64,000 nucleotides of DNA from Vibrio galatheae (GTDB lineage Bacteria; Pseudomonadota; Gammaproteobacteria; Enterobacterales; Vibrionaceae). Positions 28,589 to 37,740 of the stretch are shown here, one piece after another; position 1 is the stretch's first letter; each line of letters begins with the position of its first letter. The notes beneath the pieces were generated by a model. It was not told the DNA's origin. It saw only the letters and a list, made by a program, of their open reading frames with translations, and ran no database searches. The position numbers were made by a program, and so were the translations under genes. The DNA lies in contig NZ_JXXV01000016.1 of NCBI RefSeq assembly GCF_000967545.1, positions 1 through 64,000 on the forward strand, written 5' to 3'.

Positions 28589-29476
28589 ATGACGAAAGAT
28601 ATGATACAAGACCAAGCAAGCGGGCTACGCCGCTTAACACAGCCATCATTGACCAAAGTTATTTCTGTAACTGGTGGTAAAGGCGGTGTTGGTAAATCAA
28701 ATGTAACTTTAGGCATGGCGATCTGTATGGCACGTCAAGGCAAAAAGGTTATGGTGCTTGATGCCGATTTGGGGTTAGCGAACGTCGATGTCATGTTGGG
28801 AATTCGACCAAAACGCAACCTTGGGCATGTACTCGCAGGTGAGTGTGAGCTAAAAGACGCGATTGTCGAAGGGCCTCATGGGATTAAAATTATCCCTGCG
28901 ACTTCGGGTACCCAGGCAATGACTGAGTTATCTCATGCGCAGCATATTGGCTTGATACGAGCATTTGGAAGCTTAGAAGATGAAATGGACGTGCTGCTCG
29001 TGGATACAGCAGCGGGTATTTCAGATATGGTAGTCAGCTTTTCGAGAGCGGCGCAAGATGTCGTTGTTGTAGTTTGTGACGAACCTACGTCAATTACTGA
29101 TGCATATGCTTTAATTAAGCTGTTAAGCAAAGAACATCAGGTGCAACGTTTTAAAATTGTTGCAAATATGGTCAGAAGCTATCGTGAAGGCAGAGAATTG
29201 TTCGCAAAGTTGACCTTGGTCACAGAGCGATTCTTGAATGTGAGCCTTGAGCTCGTAGCATGTATTCCGTTGGATGATAAAGTTAGACAAGCGGTAAAGA
29301 AACAAAAGATCGTTGTCGACGCATTTCCAAGATCTCCTGCGGCGTTGGCGATTGGCTCATTAGCGAATAAAGCGCTGACGTGGCCAATTCCGAAAACACC
29401 GAGTGGACATCTAGAGTTTTTTGTCGAACGCTTACTAAACAGACCTGAGATGCTAGAGGAACCATTTGGTGAATAA
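28589..29476 (+). CDS. flhG: Flagellar number regulator FlhG (MinD-like ATPase)
   Basis: 295 residues from the ATG at 28589, preceded by GGCGGACG as a ribosome site. The deviant Walker A KGGVGKSN is at 31-38. Switch motifs LDADLGLANVDVMLG and LLVDTAAGIS follow. A C-terminal amphipathic tail probably binds membrane. FlhG limits flagella to one by restraining FlhF and the master regulator FlrA, and works with HubP. An open extension to 28532 overlaps flhF and is not used. Confidence 0.96.
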   Translation: MTKDMIQDQASGLRRLTQPSLTKVISVTGGKGGVGKSNVTLGMAICMARQGKKVMVLDADLGLANVDVMLGIRPKRNLGHVLAGECELKDAIVEGPHGIKIIPATSGTQAMTELSHAQHIGLIRAFGSLEDEMDVLLVDTAAGISDMVVSFSRAAQDVVVVVCDEPTSITDAYALIKLLSKEHQVQRFKIVANMVRSYREGRELFAKLTLVTERFLNVSLELVACIPLDDKVRQAVKKQKIVVDAFPRSPAALAIGSLANKALTWPIPKTPSGHLEFFVERLLNRPEMLEEPFGE

Positions 29477-30203
29477 GGCTTTGACCTATGAACAGTATGC
29501 GAACCAAGATAGCCAACGGGCATTTTTAGAAAAATACTCGGTGTTGGTGAAGCGTATTGCTCATCATTTACTCGGACGCTTGCCGCCGAGTGTACAAGTA
29601 GAAGATCTTATTCAGGCGGGCATGATTGGTTTGCTTGAGGCGCAAAAAAACTACGATGGGAGTAAAGGCGCTAGCTTTGAAACCTATGCAGGCATACGTA
29701 TCCGAGGTGCGATGCTTGATGATATTCGGCGTGGTGATTGGGTGCCTCGTTCTGTCCACAAGCATAACCGCGAGGTCAGTCAGGCGATTTCTACACTTGA
29801 AGGTATATTGAATAGAGATCCAAGTGATGCTGAAGTGGCACAACACTTAGGTATCAGCTTAGAGCAATATCATACAATTTTAACGGACATCAACTGCTCA
29901 CGATTGGTTGGAATCGAAGACCTTGGTGTTTCCGAAGATGCGATATCACCCGAAGATAGCGACGAAGAGAACGTTCCATTCCAGGGTGTTGCAGACGAAT
30001 TTTTCCGAAAAGCGCTAGTAGAATCAATTAAATCGCTTCCAGAGCGTGAAGCTCTAGTACTTTCGCTTTATTATGATGAAGAGTTAAACTTAAAAGAAAT
30101 CGGTGAGGTGATTGGTGTTAGCGAGTCACGCGTTAGCCAAATACTAAGCCAGTCAATGCAGCGTCTACGCACAAAGTTAAGTGCTTGGACAAATAATGAG
30201 TAA
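29469..30203 (+). CDS. fliA: Flagellar sigma factor FliA (sigma-28)
   Basis: 244 residues from the GTG at 29469 (product start MNKALTYEQYANQDSQ); a TTG one codon upstream is also possible. Regions 2, 3 and 4 are recognisable: VEDLIQAGMIGLLEA (region 2), SDAEVAQHLGIS (region 3) and LKEIGEVIGVSESRVSQILSQ (region 4 helix-turn-helix). It directs late flagellar genes. The start overlaps the flhG stop (29474-29476) by eight bases, so translation is coupled. Confidence 0.95.
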   Translation: MNKALTYEQYANQDSQRAFLEKYSVLVKRIAHHLLGRLPPSVQVEDLIQAGMIGLLEAQKNYDGSKGASFETYAGIRIRGAMLDDIRRGDWVPRSVHKHNREVSQAISTLEGILNRDPSDAEVAQHLGISLEQYHTILTDINCSRLVGIEDLGVSEDAISPEDSDEENVPFQGVADEFFRKALVESIKSLPEREALVLSLYYDEELNLKEIGEVIGVSESRVSQILSQSMQRLRTKLSAWTNNE

Positions 30204-30236
30204 AAATCACTGATCTCGAACTCAGTGGAGGCAATT

Positions 30237-30617
30237 TTGAATAAAAATATGAAAATCCTTATTGTTGATGACTTTTCAACAATGCGTCGTATTGTTAAGA
30301 ACTTACTGCGCGACCTTGGGTTCAACAACACCCAAGAAGCGGATGATGGCTTGACGGCGTTACCTATGCTTAAAAAAGGGGAGTTCGACTTCGTCGTGAC
30401 AGACTGGAATATGCCAGGTATGCAAGGGATCGATCTACTCAAGCATATTCGCGCTGACGATGAGCTAAAACACCTACCTGTGTTGATGATCACCGCAGAA
30501 GCGAAGCGTGAACAAATCATTGAAGCTGCTCAAGCGGGCGTTAATGGTTACATTGTAAAACCGTTCACTGCAGCAACATTAAAAGAAAAATTAGACAAAA
30601 TATTTGAACGTTTATAA
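30237..30617 (+). CDS. cheY: Chemotaxis response regulator CheY
   Basis: 126 residues from a TTG start at 30237. GGAGG (30227-30231) is five bases upstream, which decides this start over the GTG at 30225 and the ATG at 30249. Asp11, Asp12, phosphoacceptor Asp56, Thr86 and Lys108 form the full CheY active site. It carries the signal from CheA to the flagellar motor. The sequence closely resembles the motor-controlling CheY-3 of V. cholerae, also encoded after fliA. Confidence 0.95.
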   Translation: MNKNMKILIVDDFSTMRRIVKNLLRDLGFNNTQEADDGLTALPMLKKGEFDFVVTDWNMPGMQGIDLLKHIRADDELKHLPVLMITAEAKREQIIEAAQAGVNGYIVKPFTAATLKEKLDKIFERL

Positions 30618-30656
30618 GTCAAACTTTTGACTTAGGGCGCTAAAGGCCAATTCAGA

Positions 30657-31376
30657 ATGATTTCATTAGAACAGGCAAAGCAACTCGTAGAGATGTTGGA
30701 AGCGGGTCAGCAGGAAGACGCTGATCTTCTTGTCAGAGATATCTACCAAAGCACTTCTAATCCTATGTTTCAGGAAATAGGGACATTGACTCGTGATTTG
30801 CATGAGTCAATTAAGCATTTCAGCATGGATGAGCGCATGAGTGAGATTGCCAATGACGAAATCCCAGATGCCAGGGATCGCCTCCAATACGTCATTGACA
30901 AAACTGAGGTTGCCGCCAATAAAACCATGGATGCTGTTGATCGCTGTATGCCTATCGCAGATAACCTCCATGAAGGATTACTCCAAGTTCGTCCTCAGTG
31001 GAACGAACTGATGCACGGTCGAATTGAACTTGCAGACTTCAAAGCACTCTGTCACCGAATCGATAGTTTACTTGGTGAGGTGGAAGGAGACAGCTCTGAA
31101 CTGAGAGGGCAATTGACTGAGATTCTAATGGCTCAAGACTTCCAAGATCTGACGGGCCAAATTATTCGCCGTGTGATTACCTTAGTCGACGAGGTCGAGG
31201 GTCGATTAGTCGAGATACTCACAGCGTTTGGTTCGAGTCAGCTGGAAGAAAGCACGAATAACAAGAACAAAGCATCTACGGATCCTGAAGGTCCGATCCT
31301 TAACCCTCAAGAAAGGGATGATGCCGTTTCATCACAAGACGAAGTCGACGACTTACTCTCAAGTCTTGGGTTTTAG
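30657..31376 (+). CDS. cheZ: CheY-P phosphatase CheZ
   Basis: 239 residues, mostly helical. The CheZ motif with catalytic Gln is present in LMAQDFQDLTGQIIRRV. The C-terminal acidic tail (VDDLLSSLGF) is the CheY-binding peptide type. It speeds dephosphorylation of CheY, resetting motor direction. It lies between cheY and cheA in the operon, nine bases before cheA. Confidence 0.95.
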   Translation: MISLEQAKQLVEMLEAGQQEDADLLVRDIYQSTSNPMFQEIGTLTRDLHESIKHFSMDERMSEIANDEIPDARDRLQYVIDKTEVAANKTMDAVDRCMPIADNLHEGLLQVRPQWNELMHGRIELADFKALCHRIDSLLGEVEGDSSELRGQLTEILMAQDFQDLTGQIIRRVITLVDEVEGRLVEILTAFGSSQLEESTNNKNKASTDPEGPILNPQERDDAVSSQDEVDDLLSSLGF

Positions 31377-31385
31377 AGGTAACAT

Positions 31386-33572
31386 ATGAGCTACGATTTA
31401 GACGAAGACATCCTACAGGACTTTTTAGTCGAAGCAGGGGAGATATTGGAACTTCTCTCTGAGCAGTTGGTCGAGCTAGAAAATAATCCTGAAGATAAAG
31501 AACTCCTCAATGCTATTTTCCGTGGGTTTCATACGGTAAAAGGTGGGGCAGGTTTCCTCGCGTTAACTGAACTTGTTGATACGTGTCACGGTGCAGAGAA
31601 CGTATTCGATATTTTGCGCAATGGACAACGTTCAGTGACAGCCAGCTTGATGGATACCATGCTTCAAGCGTTAGATACGGTCAACGAGCAGTTTAAAGCA
31701 GTACAAGATCATGACCCGCTCCCTAAAGCTGAGCAATCTTTGCTAGATGAATTACATCGATTATGTAAGCCAGAGTCTGAAGATGAAGTCGTAGCCGAAG
31801 CACCTCCAGTCGTTGAGACGCCAGTTGTTGAAGAGCCTTCTCCAGTGGAAGTGCCGAAAGCAGAAGTTTCATCAGGCTCTATCGATGAAATTACCCAAGA
31901 TGAATTCGAGAAATTACTCGACGAGTTGCATGGTTCTGGCGGTGCTCCTGGGGCTAGCCAGACAGCTACACCGACTCCATCTGTGTCTGCCCCAACCGCG
32001 AGCACTGAAATGAGCGGTGACATCACGGATGACGAGTTTGAAAAGTTACTCGATGAGCTACATGGCACTGGTCAGGGGCCTGGTAAAGGCGATGCTAAGC
32101 CTGTCACTCCAGCTCCAAGCGAGCCAGTCGCAGCTGTTGGTGCCGGTGATAGTGACTTGATGACGGATGAAGAATTCGAAAAACTACTCGATGACCTTCA
32201 TGGAACCGGGAAAGGACCTACGCTCGAAGAACTTGAAGCGGCAACGAAACCTGTTGCTGCTAACCCAGCACCTGCTCCAGCGCCGCAAGTCACTCCAGCT
32301 CCAAAAGCAGCGCCAGCACTTAAAACGGCCGCTAAGGAAGAGCCTAAGCCGCCAGCGAAAAGAGAGGCGGCTGTACCCGCTAAAAAACCACAAGCCGACG
32401 CGACAGTGCGTGTAGATACATCGACCCTTGATGTCATCATGAACATGGTCGGTGAGCTGGTCTTAGTACGTAATAGACTGCTTAGCTTAGGGTTAAACAG
32501 CAATGACGAGGAAATGTCAAAAGCGGTCGCAAACCTTGATGTTGTGACAGCGGACTTGCAAGGCGCGGTAATGAAAACGCGCATGCAACCAATTAAGAAA
32601 GTGTTTGGCCGTTTCCCTCGCGTTGTTCGCGATTTGGCTCGAAGCCTAAATAAAGATATCAATCTAGAAATGCGCGGTGAAGAAACCGATCTTGACAAAA
32701 ACCTTGTCGAGGCACTCGCCGACCCATTAATTCACTTGGTTCGTAACTCGGTCGACCATGGTATTGAAATGCCGGAGGCACGTGTTGCGGCTGGTAAGCC
32801 AAAAACGGGTAAAGTCATTCTGTCCGCTTCTCAAGAAGGTGATCATATCGAGCTTGCTATCGTCGATGATGGTGGTGGTATGGATCCGGATAAACTGCGT
32901 GGTATTGCCGTTAAGCGTGGAATGATGGATGAAGATGCGGCGTCTAGGCTGACAGATAAAGAGTGTTTCAACTTAATCTTTATGCCTGGTTTTTCTAGTA
33001 AAGAGCAGATCTCCGATATTTCAGGCCGGGGGGTAGGTATGGACGTGGTTAAAACTGCGATCAATACCCTCAATGGTTCAATAGATATTGACTCTGAGCT
33101 GGGTCACGGCACCAAAATTACCATTAAAGTACCGCTAACACTGGCGATTCTGCCAACGCTAATGGTGGGGGTTGCAGGCCACCCGTTTGCATTACCGTTA
33201 GCCAGCGTGAACGAAATTTTCCATTTGGACCTTAGTCGAACTAATGTCGTCGATGGTCAGCTAACCATCATAGTCCGTGATAAATCGATACCTCTGTTTT
33301 ATCTCCAAAACTGGCTAGCGCCACGCGCGGGTAAAGTAGAGCTGCGCAAAGGACATGGCCATGTGGTGATTGTACAAATCGGTAGCCAACGTGTTGGCTT
33401 CGTGGTTGATACATTGATCGGACAAGAAGAGGTGGTGATTAAACCTCTAGATAACTTGCTACAAGGCACACCAGGTATGGCGGGCGCGACGATTACGAGT
33501 GATGGTCACATCGCACTTATCTTAGATGTGCCAGATTTGCTCAAGCAGTACGCAGCTGCTTCTCGAATCTAA
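31386..33572 (+). CDS. cheA: Chemotaxis histidine kinase CheA with repeated linker motif
   Basis: 728 residues. P1 HPt domain has phospho-accepting His49 (FRGFHTVKGGAGFL). Dimerisation (P3), ATPase (P4: LVRNSVDHGIE, DDGGGMDPDKL, GRGVGMDVV) and CheW-like P5 domains follow from about 340. Between P1 and P3, where E. coli has the CheY/CheB-binding P2, this protein has a Pro/Ala-rich linker with three copies of EFEKLLDELHG (about residues 166-277). Vibrio CheA carries a region here that binds ParP (localisation and inheritance domain); the repeats are good candidates for it. Kinase core intact. Confidence 0.96.
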   Translation: MSYDLDEDILQDFLVEAGEILELLSEQLVELENNPEDKELLNAIFRGFHTVKGGAGFLALTELVDTCHGAENVFDILRNGQRSVTASLMDTMLQALDTVNEQFKAVQDHDPLPKAEQSLLDELHRLCKPESEDEVVAEAPPVVETPVVEEPSPVEVPKAEVSSGSIDEITQDEFEKLLDELHGSGGAPGASQTATPTPSVSAPTASTEMSGDITDDEFEKLLDELHGTGQGPGKGDAKPVTPAPSEPVAAVGAGDSDLMTDEEFEKLLDDLHGTGKGPTLEELEAATKPVAANPAPAPAPQVTPAPKAAPALKTAAKEEPKPPAKREAAVPAKKPQADATVRVDTSTLDVIMNMVGELVLVRNRLLSLGLNSNDEEMSKAVANLDVVTADLQGAVMKTRMQPIKKVFGRFPRVVRDLARSLNKDINLEMRGEETDLDKNLVEALADPLIHLVRNSVDHGIEMPEARVAAGKPKTGKVILSASQEGDHIELAIVDDGGGMDPDKLRGIAVKRGMMDEDAASRLTDKECFNLIFMPGFSSKEQISDISGRGVGMDVVKTAINTLNGSIDIDSELGHGTKITIKVPLTLAILPTLMVGVAGHPFALPLASVNEIFHLDLSRTNVVDGQLTIIVRDKSIPLFYLQNWLAPRAGKVELRKGHGHVVIVQIGSQRVGFVVDTLIGQEEVVIKPLDNLLQGTPGMAGATITSDGHIALILDVPDLLKQYAAASRI
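31881..32214 (+). repeat. Three diverged copies of an EFEKLLDELHG motif within cheA
   Basis: The copies read ITQDEFEKLLDELHGSG, ITDDEFEKLLDELHGTG and MTDEEFEKLLDDLHGTG. They start near 31888, 32023 and 32158 and are separated by Pro/Ala/Ser/Thr-rich spacers. The motif part is far better conserved than the spacers. Confidence 0.9.
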
Positions 33573-33596
33573 ATCGCGAAATATAGAAGGATCCAT

Positions 33597-34718
33597 ATGG
33601 CGATCAAAGTATTAGTTGTAGACGATTCGAGTTTTTTCCGCCGTCGAGTGAGCGAAATCATTAACTCTGAAGCGCGCCTTGAGGTAATTGATGTCGCCAC
33701 TAATGGTAAGGAAGCTGTAGACAAAGCTCTACGACTCAAGCCAGATGTCATCACCATGGATATTGAGATGCCGGTCATGGACGGCATCACTGCTGTTCGT
33801 GAAATTATGGCAAAGAGTCCTGTGCCGATTCTCATGTTCTCGTCTCTAACGCACGATGGAGCAAAAGCAACACTCGATGCGCTTGATGCGGGTGCGTTAG
33901 ACTTTCTGCCGAAGAAGTTTGAAGATATCGCGCGAAACCGCGATGAAGCAGTCACATTATTGCAGCAACGCGTGATTCAAATTGCATCGAGACGTGCCAT
34001 GATGCGCCGTAGTATTCCGACGCCTCTTGCTTCAACAAGAACGGCGCCTCAGTCGACAGCAACGCGTTCATCATTACGTTCAGCTCCTGCGGCACCAGCA
34101 GTAAAGCCGTCCATTGCCACACGCTTTAAAGCAAGTGGTAAGAAATATCAGCTGACTGCGATTGGAACATCGACAGGTGGGCCAGTTGCACTACAGAAGA
34201 TTTTGACCAAGCTACCCGCGAATTACCCACATCCTATCGTGCTTATACAGCACATGCCGGCCACTTTCACGGCTGCTTTTGCCAGTCGCTTAAACTCACT
34301 GTGTAAAATCCAAGTGAAAGAAGCTGAAGATGGGGATGCGCTTAAGCCAGGCGTCGCCTACCTCGCACCTGGTGGTAAACAGATGATGATCGAGGGGAGA
34401 CCCGGTTCTGCAAAACTGCGGATTATCGACGGCGGAGAGCGTATGAACTACAAACCGTGTGTTGATGTTACTTTCGGCAGTGCAGCAAAGATCTACTCTG
34501 ATCAAGTGCTGTCTATGGTGTTGACTGGTATGGGAGCTGATGGCCGAGAAGGGGCGCGAATGCTCAAAAGTGCAGGCTCAACCATCTGGGCTCAAGATGA
34601 AGAGAGTTGTGTTGTTTACGGCATGCCACAAGCGGTTGCGAAAGCAGGTATCTCAACGGAAGATCTGCCACTAGATAGAATTGCTGAACGTATGTTAGTC
34701 GAAGTTGGTCTAGCATAG
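33597..34718 (+). CDS. cheB: Chemotaxis methylesterase/deamidase CheB
   Basis: 373 residues. The N-terminal receiver has phosphoacceptor Asp55 ([13 protein letters not shown]) and Lys (LPKKF). After a Ser/Thr/Ala-rich linker the methylesterase domain has the catalytic Ser192 (GTSTGG), His (LIQHMP) and Asp (LTGMGADG). It removes methyl groups from chemoreceptors for adaptation. It lies 24 bp after cheA; parC follows 9 bp later. I do not see a cheR in this window. Confidence 0.96.
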   Translation: MAIKVLVVDDSSFFRRRVSEIINSEARLEVIDVATNGKEAVDKALRLKPDVITMDIEMPVMDGITAVREIMAKSPVPILMFSSLTHDGAKATLDALDAGALDFLPKKFEDIARNRDEAVTLLQQRVIQIASRRAMMRRSIPTPLASTRTAPQSTATRSSLRSAPAAPAVKPSIATRFKASGKKYQLTAIGTSTGGPVALQKILTKLPANYPHPIVLIQHMPATFTAAFASRLNSLCKIQVKEAEDGDALKPGVAYLAPGGKQMMIEGRPGSAKLRIIDGGERMNYKPCVDVTFGSAAKIYSDQVLSMVLTGMGADGREGARMLKSAGSTIWAQDEESCVVYGMPQAVAKAGISTEDLPLDRIAERMLVEVGLA

Positions 34719-34727
34719 AGGTTATCG

Positions 34728-35504
34728 ATGATTGTTTGGAGTATAGCAAACCAAAAAGGCGGTGTGGGTAAGACGACAACCACCATTACACTGGCTGGCT
34801 TATTGAGTCTGCAAGGTAAACGCGTGTTATTGGTTGATACTGACCCTCATGCTTCGTTAACGACTTACCTCGGTTATGATTCCGATGGTGTACCGTCCAG
34901 TTTGTTTGACCTATTCCAGCTAAAGGAATACAACGAACACACAGTGATGCCGCTGGTTATGCAGTCTGATATCGAAGGCATTGATTTGATACCAGCACAC
35001 ATGTCACTAGCCACACTTGACAGAGTGATGGGGAATCGCAGCGGTATGGGGTTGATCCTCAAACGGGCCTTAATGGCGATTAAGAATCGCTACGATTACG
35101 TTTTGATCGATTGCCCGCCAATTCTTGGTGTGATGATGGTCAACGCTTTAGCTGCCAGTGATCGAATTTTAATTCCGGTACAGACTGAATTTTTAGCAAT
35201 GAAAGGTTTGGAGCGGATGATTCGCACTTTAGCCATCATGCAGAAATCGCGTAACAAGTCATTCAACGTTACTATCGTGCCGACCATGTACGACAAGCGC
35301 ACCCGAGCTTCGCTACAAACACTGCAACAATTGAAGAAAGATTACCCTGATCAGGTTTGGTCTTCCGCCGTGCCAATTGACACTAAATTTCGTGATGCGA
35401 GTTTAAAGCATTTGCCTGTTTCTCACTTTGCGTCGGGAAGTCGTGGCGTGTTTGCTTACAAGCAATTACTGATCTACTTAGAGAGGCTAGCCATTGATGA
35501 CTAA
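34728..35504 (+). CDS. parC: ParA-like ATPase ParC, chemotaxis array positioning
   Basis: 258 residues with deviant Walker A KGGVGKTT (10-17), VDTDPHASLT (Walker A') and LIDCPP (Walker B). Position between cheB and a CheW-domain gene identifies it as the Vibrio ParC, not the topoisomerase subunit of the same name. ParC places chemotaxis arrays at the pole, recruited by HubP, and binds ParP. The stop overlaps the parP start by eight bases. Confidence 0.94.
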   Translation: MIVWSIANQKGGVGKTTTTITLAGLLSLQGKRVLLVDTDPHASLTTYLGYDSDGVPSSLFDLFQLKEYNEHTVMPLVMQSDIEGIDLIPAHMSLATLDRVMGNRSGMGLILKRALMAIKNRYDYVLIDCPPILGVMMVNALAASDRILIPVQTEFLAMKGLERMIRTLAIMQKSRNKSFNVTIVPTMYDKRTRASLQTLQQLKKDYPDQVWSSAVPIDTKFRDASLKHLPVSHFASGSRGVFAYKQLLIYLERLAIDD

Positions 35505-36525
35505 CCACTCTTTGCTATCAAGCGAGCAGGCGCTCGATGATTACTTTACGGCCTTGCTGGAAGAGTCATTTGACGCTGAAACCAGTGATATAGAGTCAGT
35601 CAGTGCTCCTGAACTGACGGCGGTGCCAGAGCTGACTGAGGAAGTTGAGCCGCAAGATCTTGAGCCTATGGTTCAGTCGGTAGAGGAAAAAAGCTATTAC
35701 CGGCTGCCTACCGAAGAAGTAGAAGTACCAAACCTAGAAGACGTTGAGCGTCTTTTAGAGCAACTTGAAAGCTCTAATCCGGTGGCAGAATTAGAACTCG
35801 AACAAGTGATGGAGAAAAATACGGCCGATATCGCTCAAGTTCAAGCTAAAACCGCCGTTGAAGAGATACAAGAATGGGTTATTGACGAGCCTGAAGTCGT
35901 CATCTTAGAGCCAGAAACTCAACAAATTGAAGTGCAGCCTCAATTGGATGAAGTGAGCACTCAGCCAGATGTTTCTGAGCCTCTAATTGATACTGATACC
36001 AGTGTAGAGACAGAGCCCGCTTTGGATACTCAAACGGGTGGCGCTGATCTCGGCGTTTGGCAATCGACTCAGCGAGATGTTGACTTCCAAGTCCTCTATT
36101 TTGATGTCAATGGTGTGACGTTTGCGGTTCCCCTTGATGAATTGGGGGGCATACACCGCATCGCGGAGCTCAACCATTTGATTGGACGTCCTGATTGGTA
36201 TTTGGGATTACAAACAAGCCGAGAAGCTCAGCTTGACGTCGTTGATACAGCAAAATGGGTTATGGCTGAGAAGCTTAAAGATGACAGTTACAAAGACGAG
36301 TACCAATACATAGTGATGTTAGGTGAGAGTATGTGGGGATTAGCCTCAACTCAACTAATGGGTACTGAATCATTGAATCCAGACAAGGTTCGCTGGCGAG
36401 AAACGGCAGGTAAACGCCCTTGGCTTGCTGGTATGGTAAAAGAAAAAATGTGTGCTTTGATCCATGTTGAAGCATTGATAGCTATGCTTAATGCAGGACT
36501 TGACGTTAAAGCATTAGATAAATAG
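35497..36525 (+). CDS. parP: ParP, CheW-like array tether
   Basis: 342 residues from the ATG at 35497 (a TTG one codon upstream is also possible). The first about 190 residues are acidic and low-complexity (many Glu/Pro/Thr). From about 200 a CheW-like domain follows (VDFQVLYFDVNGVTFAVPLDELGGI). In Vibrio this C-terminal domain integrates into arrays by binding CheA and receptors, while the protein binds ParC. It overlaps parC by eight bases and precedes cheW. Confidence 0.92.
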   Translation: MTNHSLLSSEQALDDYFTALLEESFDAETSDIESVSAPELTAVPELTEEVEPQDLEPMVQSVEEKSYYRLPTEEVEVPNLEDVERLLEQLESSNPVAELELEQVMEKNTADIAQVQAKTAVEEIQEWVIDEPEVVILEPETQQIEVQPQLDEVSTQPDVSEPLIDTDTSVETEPALDTQTGGADLGVWQSTQRDVDFQVLYFDVNGVTFAVPLDELGGIHRIAELNHLIGRPDWYLGLQTSREAQLDVVDTAKWVMAEKLKDDSYKDEYQYIVMLGESMWGLASTQLMGTESLNPDKVRWRETAGKRPWLAGMVKEKMCALIHVEALIAMLNAGLDVKALDK

Positions 36526-36563
36526 AACATTTGTGCCGATTTAGGCTTTAGAGAGGATAAGGT

Positions 36564-37058
36564 ATGTCTCAAACAAATGAAGTAGAAGTAAGAAAAGAGC
36601 AGTCGAACGACGAAGTGCTTCAGTGGGTGACGTTCCAGCTAGAAGAAGAAACCTATGGCATCAATGTAATGCAGGTTCGTGAAGTACTTCGTTATACGGA
36701 AATTGCCCCTGTGCCTGGCGCACCTGATTACGTACTCGGCATTATCAATTTGCGTGGTAATGTTGTGACCGTCATTGATACTCGTTCTCGCTTTGGTTTG
36801 ATGGAAGGCGAGATCACAGACAATACACGCATCATAGTGATCGAATCAGAACATCAGGTGATTGGTATTCTGGTCGACAGTGTTGCTGAAGTTGTATACC
36901 TGCGTTCATCAGAAATCGATACAACACCAAGTGTTGGTACAGATGAAAGTGCTAAGTTTATCCAAGGTGTAAGTAACCGTGACGGCAAACTACTTATCTT
37001 GGTTGATCTAAACAAGCTACTTACTGATGAAGAGTGGGATGAGATGGCTCACCTGTAA
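36564..37058 (+). CDS. cheW: Chemotaxis coupling protein CheW
   Basis: 164 residues, one CheW domain with the typical NLRGNVVTVIDTRSRFGL turn. It links CheA to the chemoreceptors. The start lies 38 bp after parP with AGAGAGGATAAGGT upstream. The stop shares its last base with the next gene's ATG. The ATG gives a short polar N-terminus (MSQTNEVEVRKEQSND) normal for vibrios. Confidence 0.96.
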   Translation: MSQTNEVEVRKEQSNDEVLQWVTFQLEEETYGINVMQVREVLRYTEIAPVPGAPDYVLGIINLRGNVVTVIDTRSRFGLMEGEITDNTRIIVIESEHQVIGILVDSVAEVVYLRSSEIDTTPSVGTDESAKFIQGVSNRDGKLLILVDLNKLLTDEEWDEMAHL

Positions 37059-37552
37059 TGAACAGTAGTTGGATGACCAGTGCTCCAGTGATTGCTGGAG
37101 CTATTGCGGTAGTTTTTCTGTTTATCTGCTTAGCACTATTTAGACTAAAACGTGGTCAAGTGCGTTCCGCAGAGCATTTACGCCAACAGAATCGTCATCT
37201 AGACAAAGAGCTACAAAAAGCAAATAAGCAAATACTTGAAGTACGCTCTGTTGTCGTTGGGCTTGGCCAAAGAGTCAGCGAACAACAAGACATCATTCAG
37301 CACTTAAATGAGCGCATCACAGAACTAGAACAAGCAGACAGTGATGGTCGTTTATACTCAAGAGCGAGTAAAATGGTTCAGCTCGGAGCTGATCTCAATG
37401 AGCTTATTGAGGAATGCGAACTGCCTAAGGCTGAAGCCGAGCTGATGATGTCATTGCAAAACAAGATATCAGGCAAAGAAAAAGTCCCCCCTCTAGAAAC
37501 CCGCCCTCGACAGCAGAAATTTGCTGCCAAAAAGCAAAGTGGCAAAAGGTAA
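37058..37552 (+). CDS. DUF2802 membrane-anchored coiled-coil protein
   Basis: 164 residues. One N-terminal membrane helix (about 9-29) is followed by a coiled coil (about 38-90) and a small helical C-terminal domain (YSRASKMVQLGADLNELIEECELPKAEAELMMSL) of the DUF2802 type. The last 25 residues are basic. Its role is unknown. It is the last gene of the chemotaxis operon, overlapping cheW by one base, so a structural or array-linked role is plausible but not shown. Confidence 0.85.
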   Translation: MNSSWMTSAPVIAGAIAVVFLFICLALFRLKRGQVRSAEHLRQQNRHLDKELQKANKQILEVRSVVVGLGQRVSEQQDIIQHLNERITELEQADSDGRLYSRASKMVQLGADLNELIEECELPKAEAELMMSLQNKISGKEKVPPLETRPRQQKFAAKKQSGKR

Positions 37553-37560
37553 AGAGTTTA

Positions 37561-37586
37561 AAAAGTGTCTTAGGACACTTTTTTGT
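37561..37586 (+). terminator. Terminator of the flagellar/chemotaxis operon
   Basis: Stem AAAAGTGTC / GACACTTTT, loop TTAG, followed by TTTG; it lies nine bp after the DUF2802 gene. Confidence 0.9.
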
Positions 37587-37740
37587 TTTCAGATGTAGCT
37601 ATTTAGTGGTAGTTACTAATATTTATGTTTGAATATTAACAGATTCTTACTTAGTTTCGTGATTCGTATAGGTCTAATTCTATTTTGTGGCGAAATGGCT
37701 GTGGTAAGATACGGGCTCGAAGTTTACCTAGTGATCACAA

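Noticed and set aside
32167..32415. Plus-strand ORF in another frame of the cheA linker
   Set aside because: It is a shadow of the Pro/Ala-rich linker with Lys/Arg/Gln-rich nonsense sequence.
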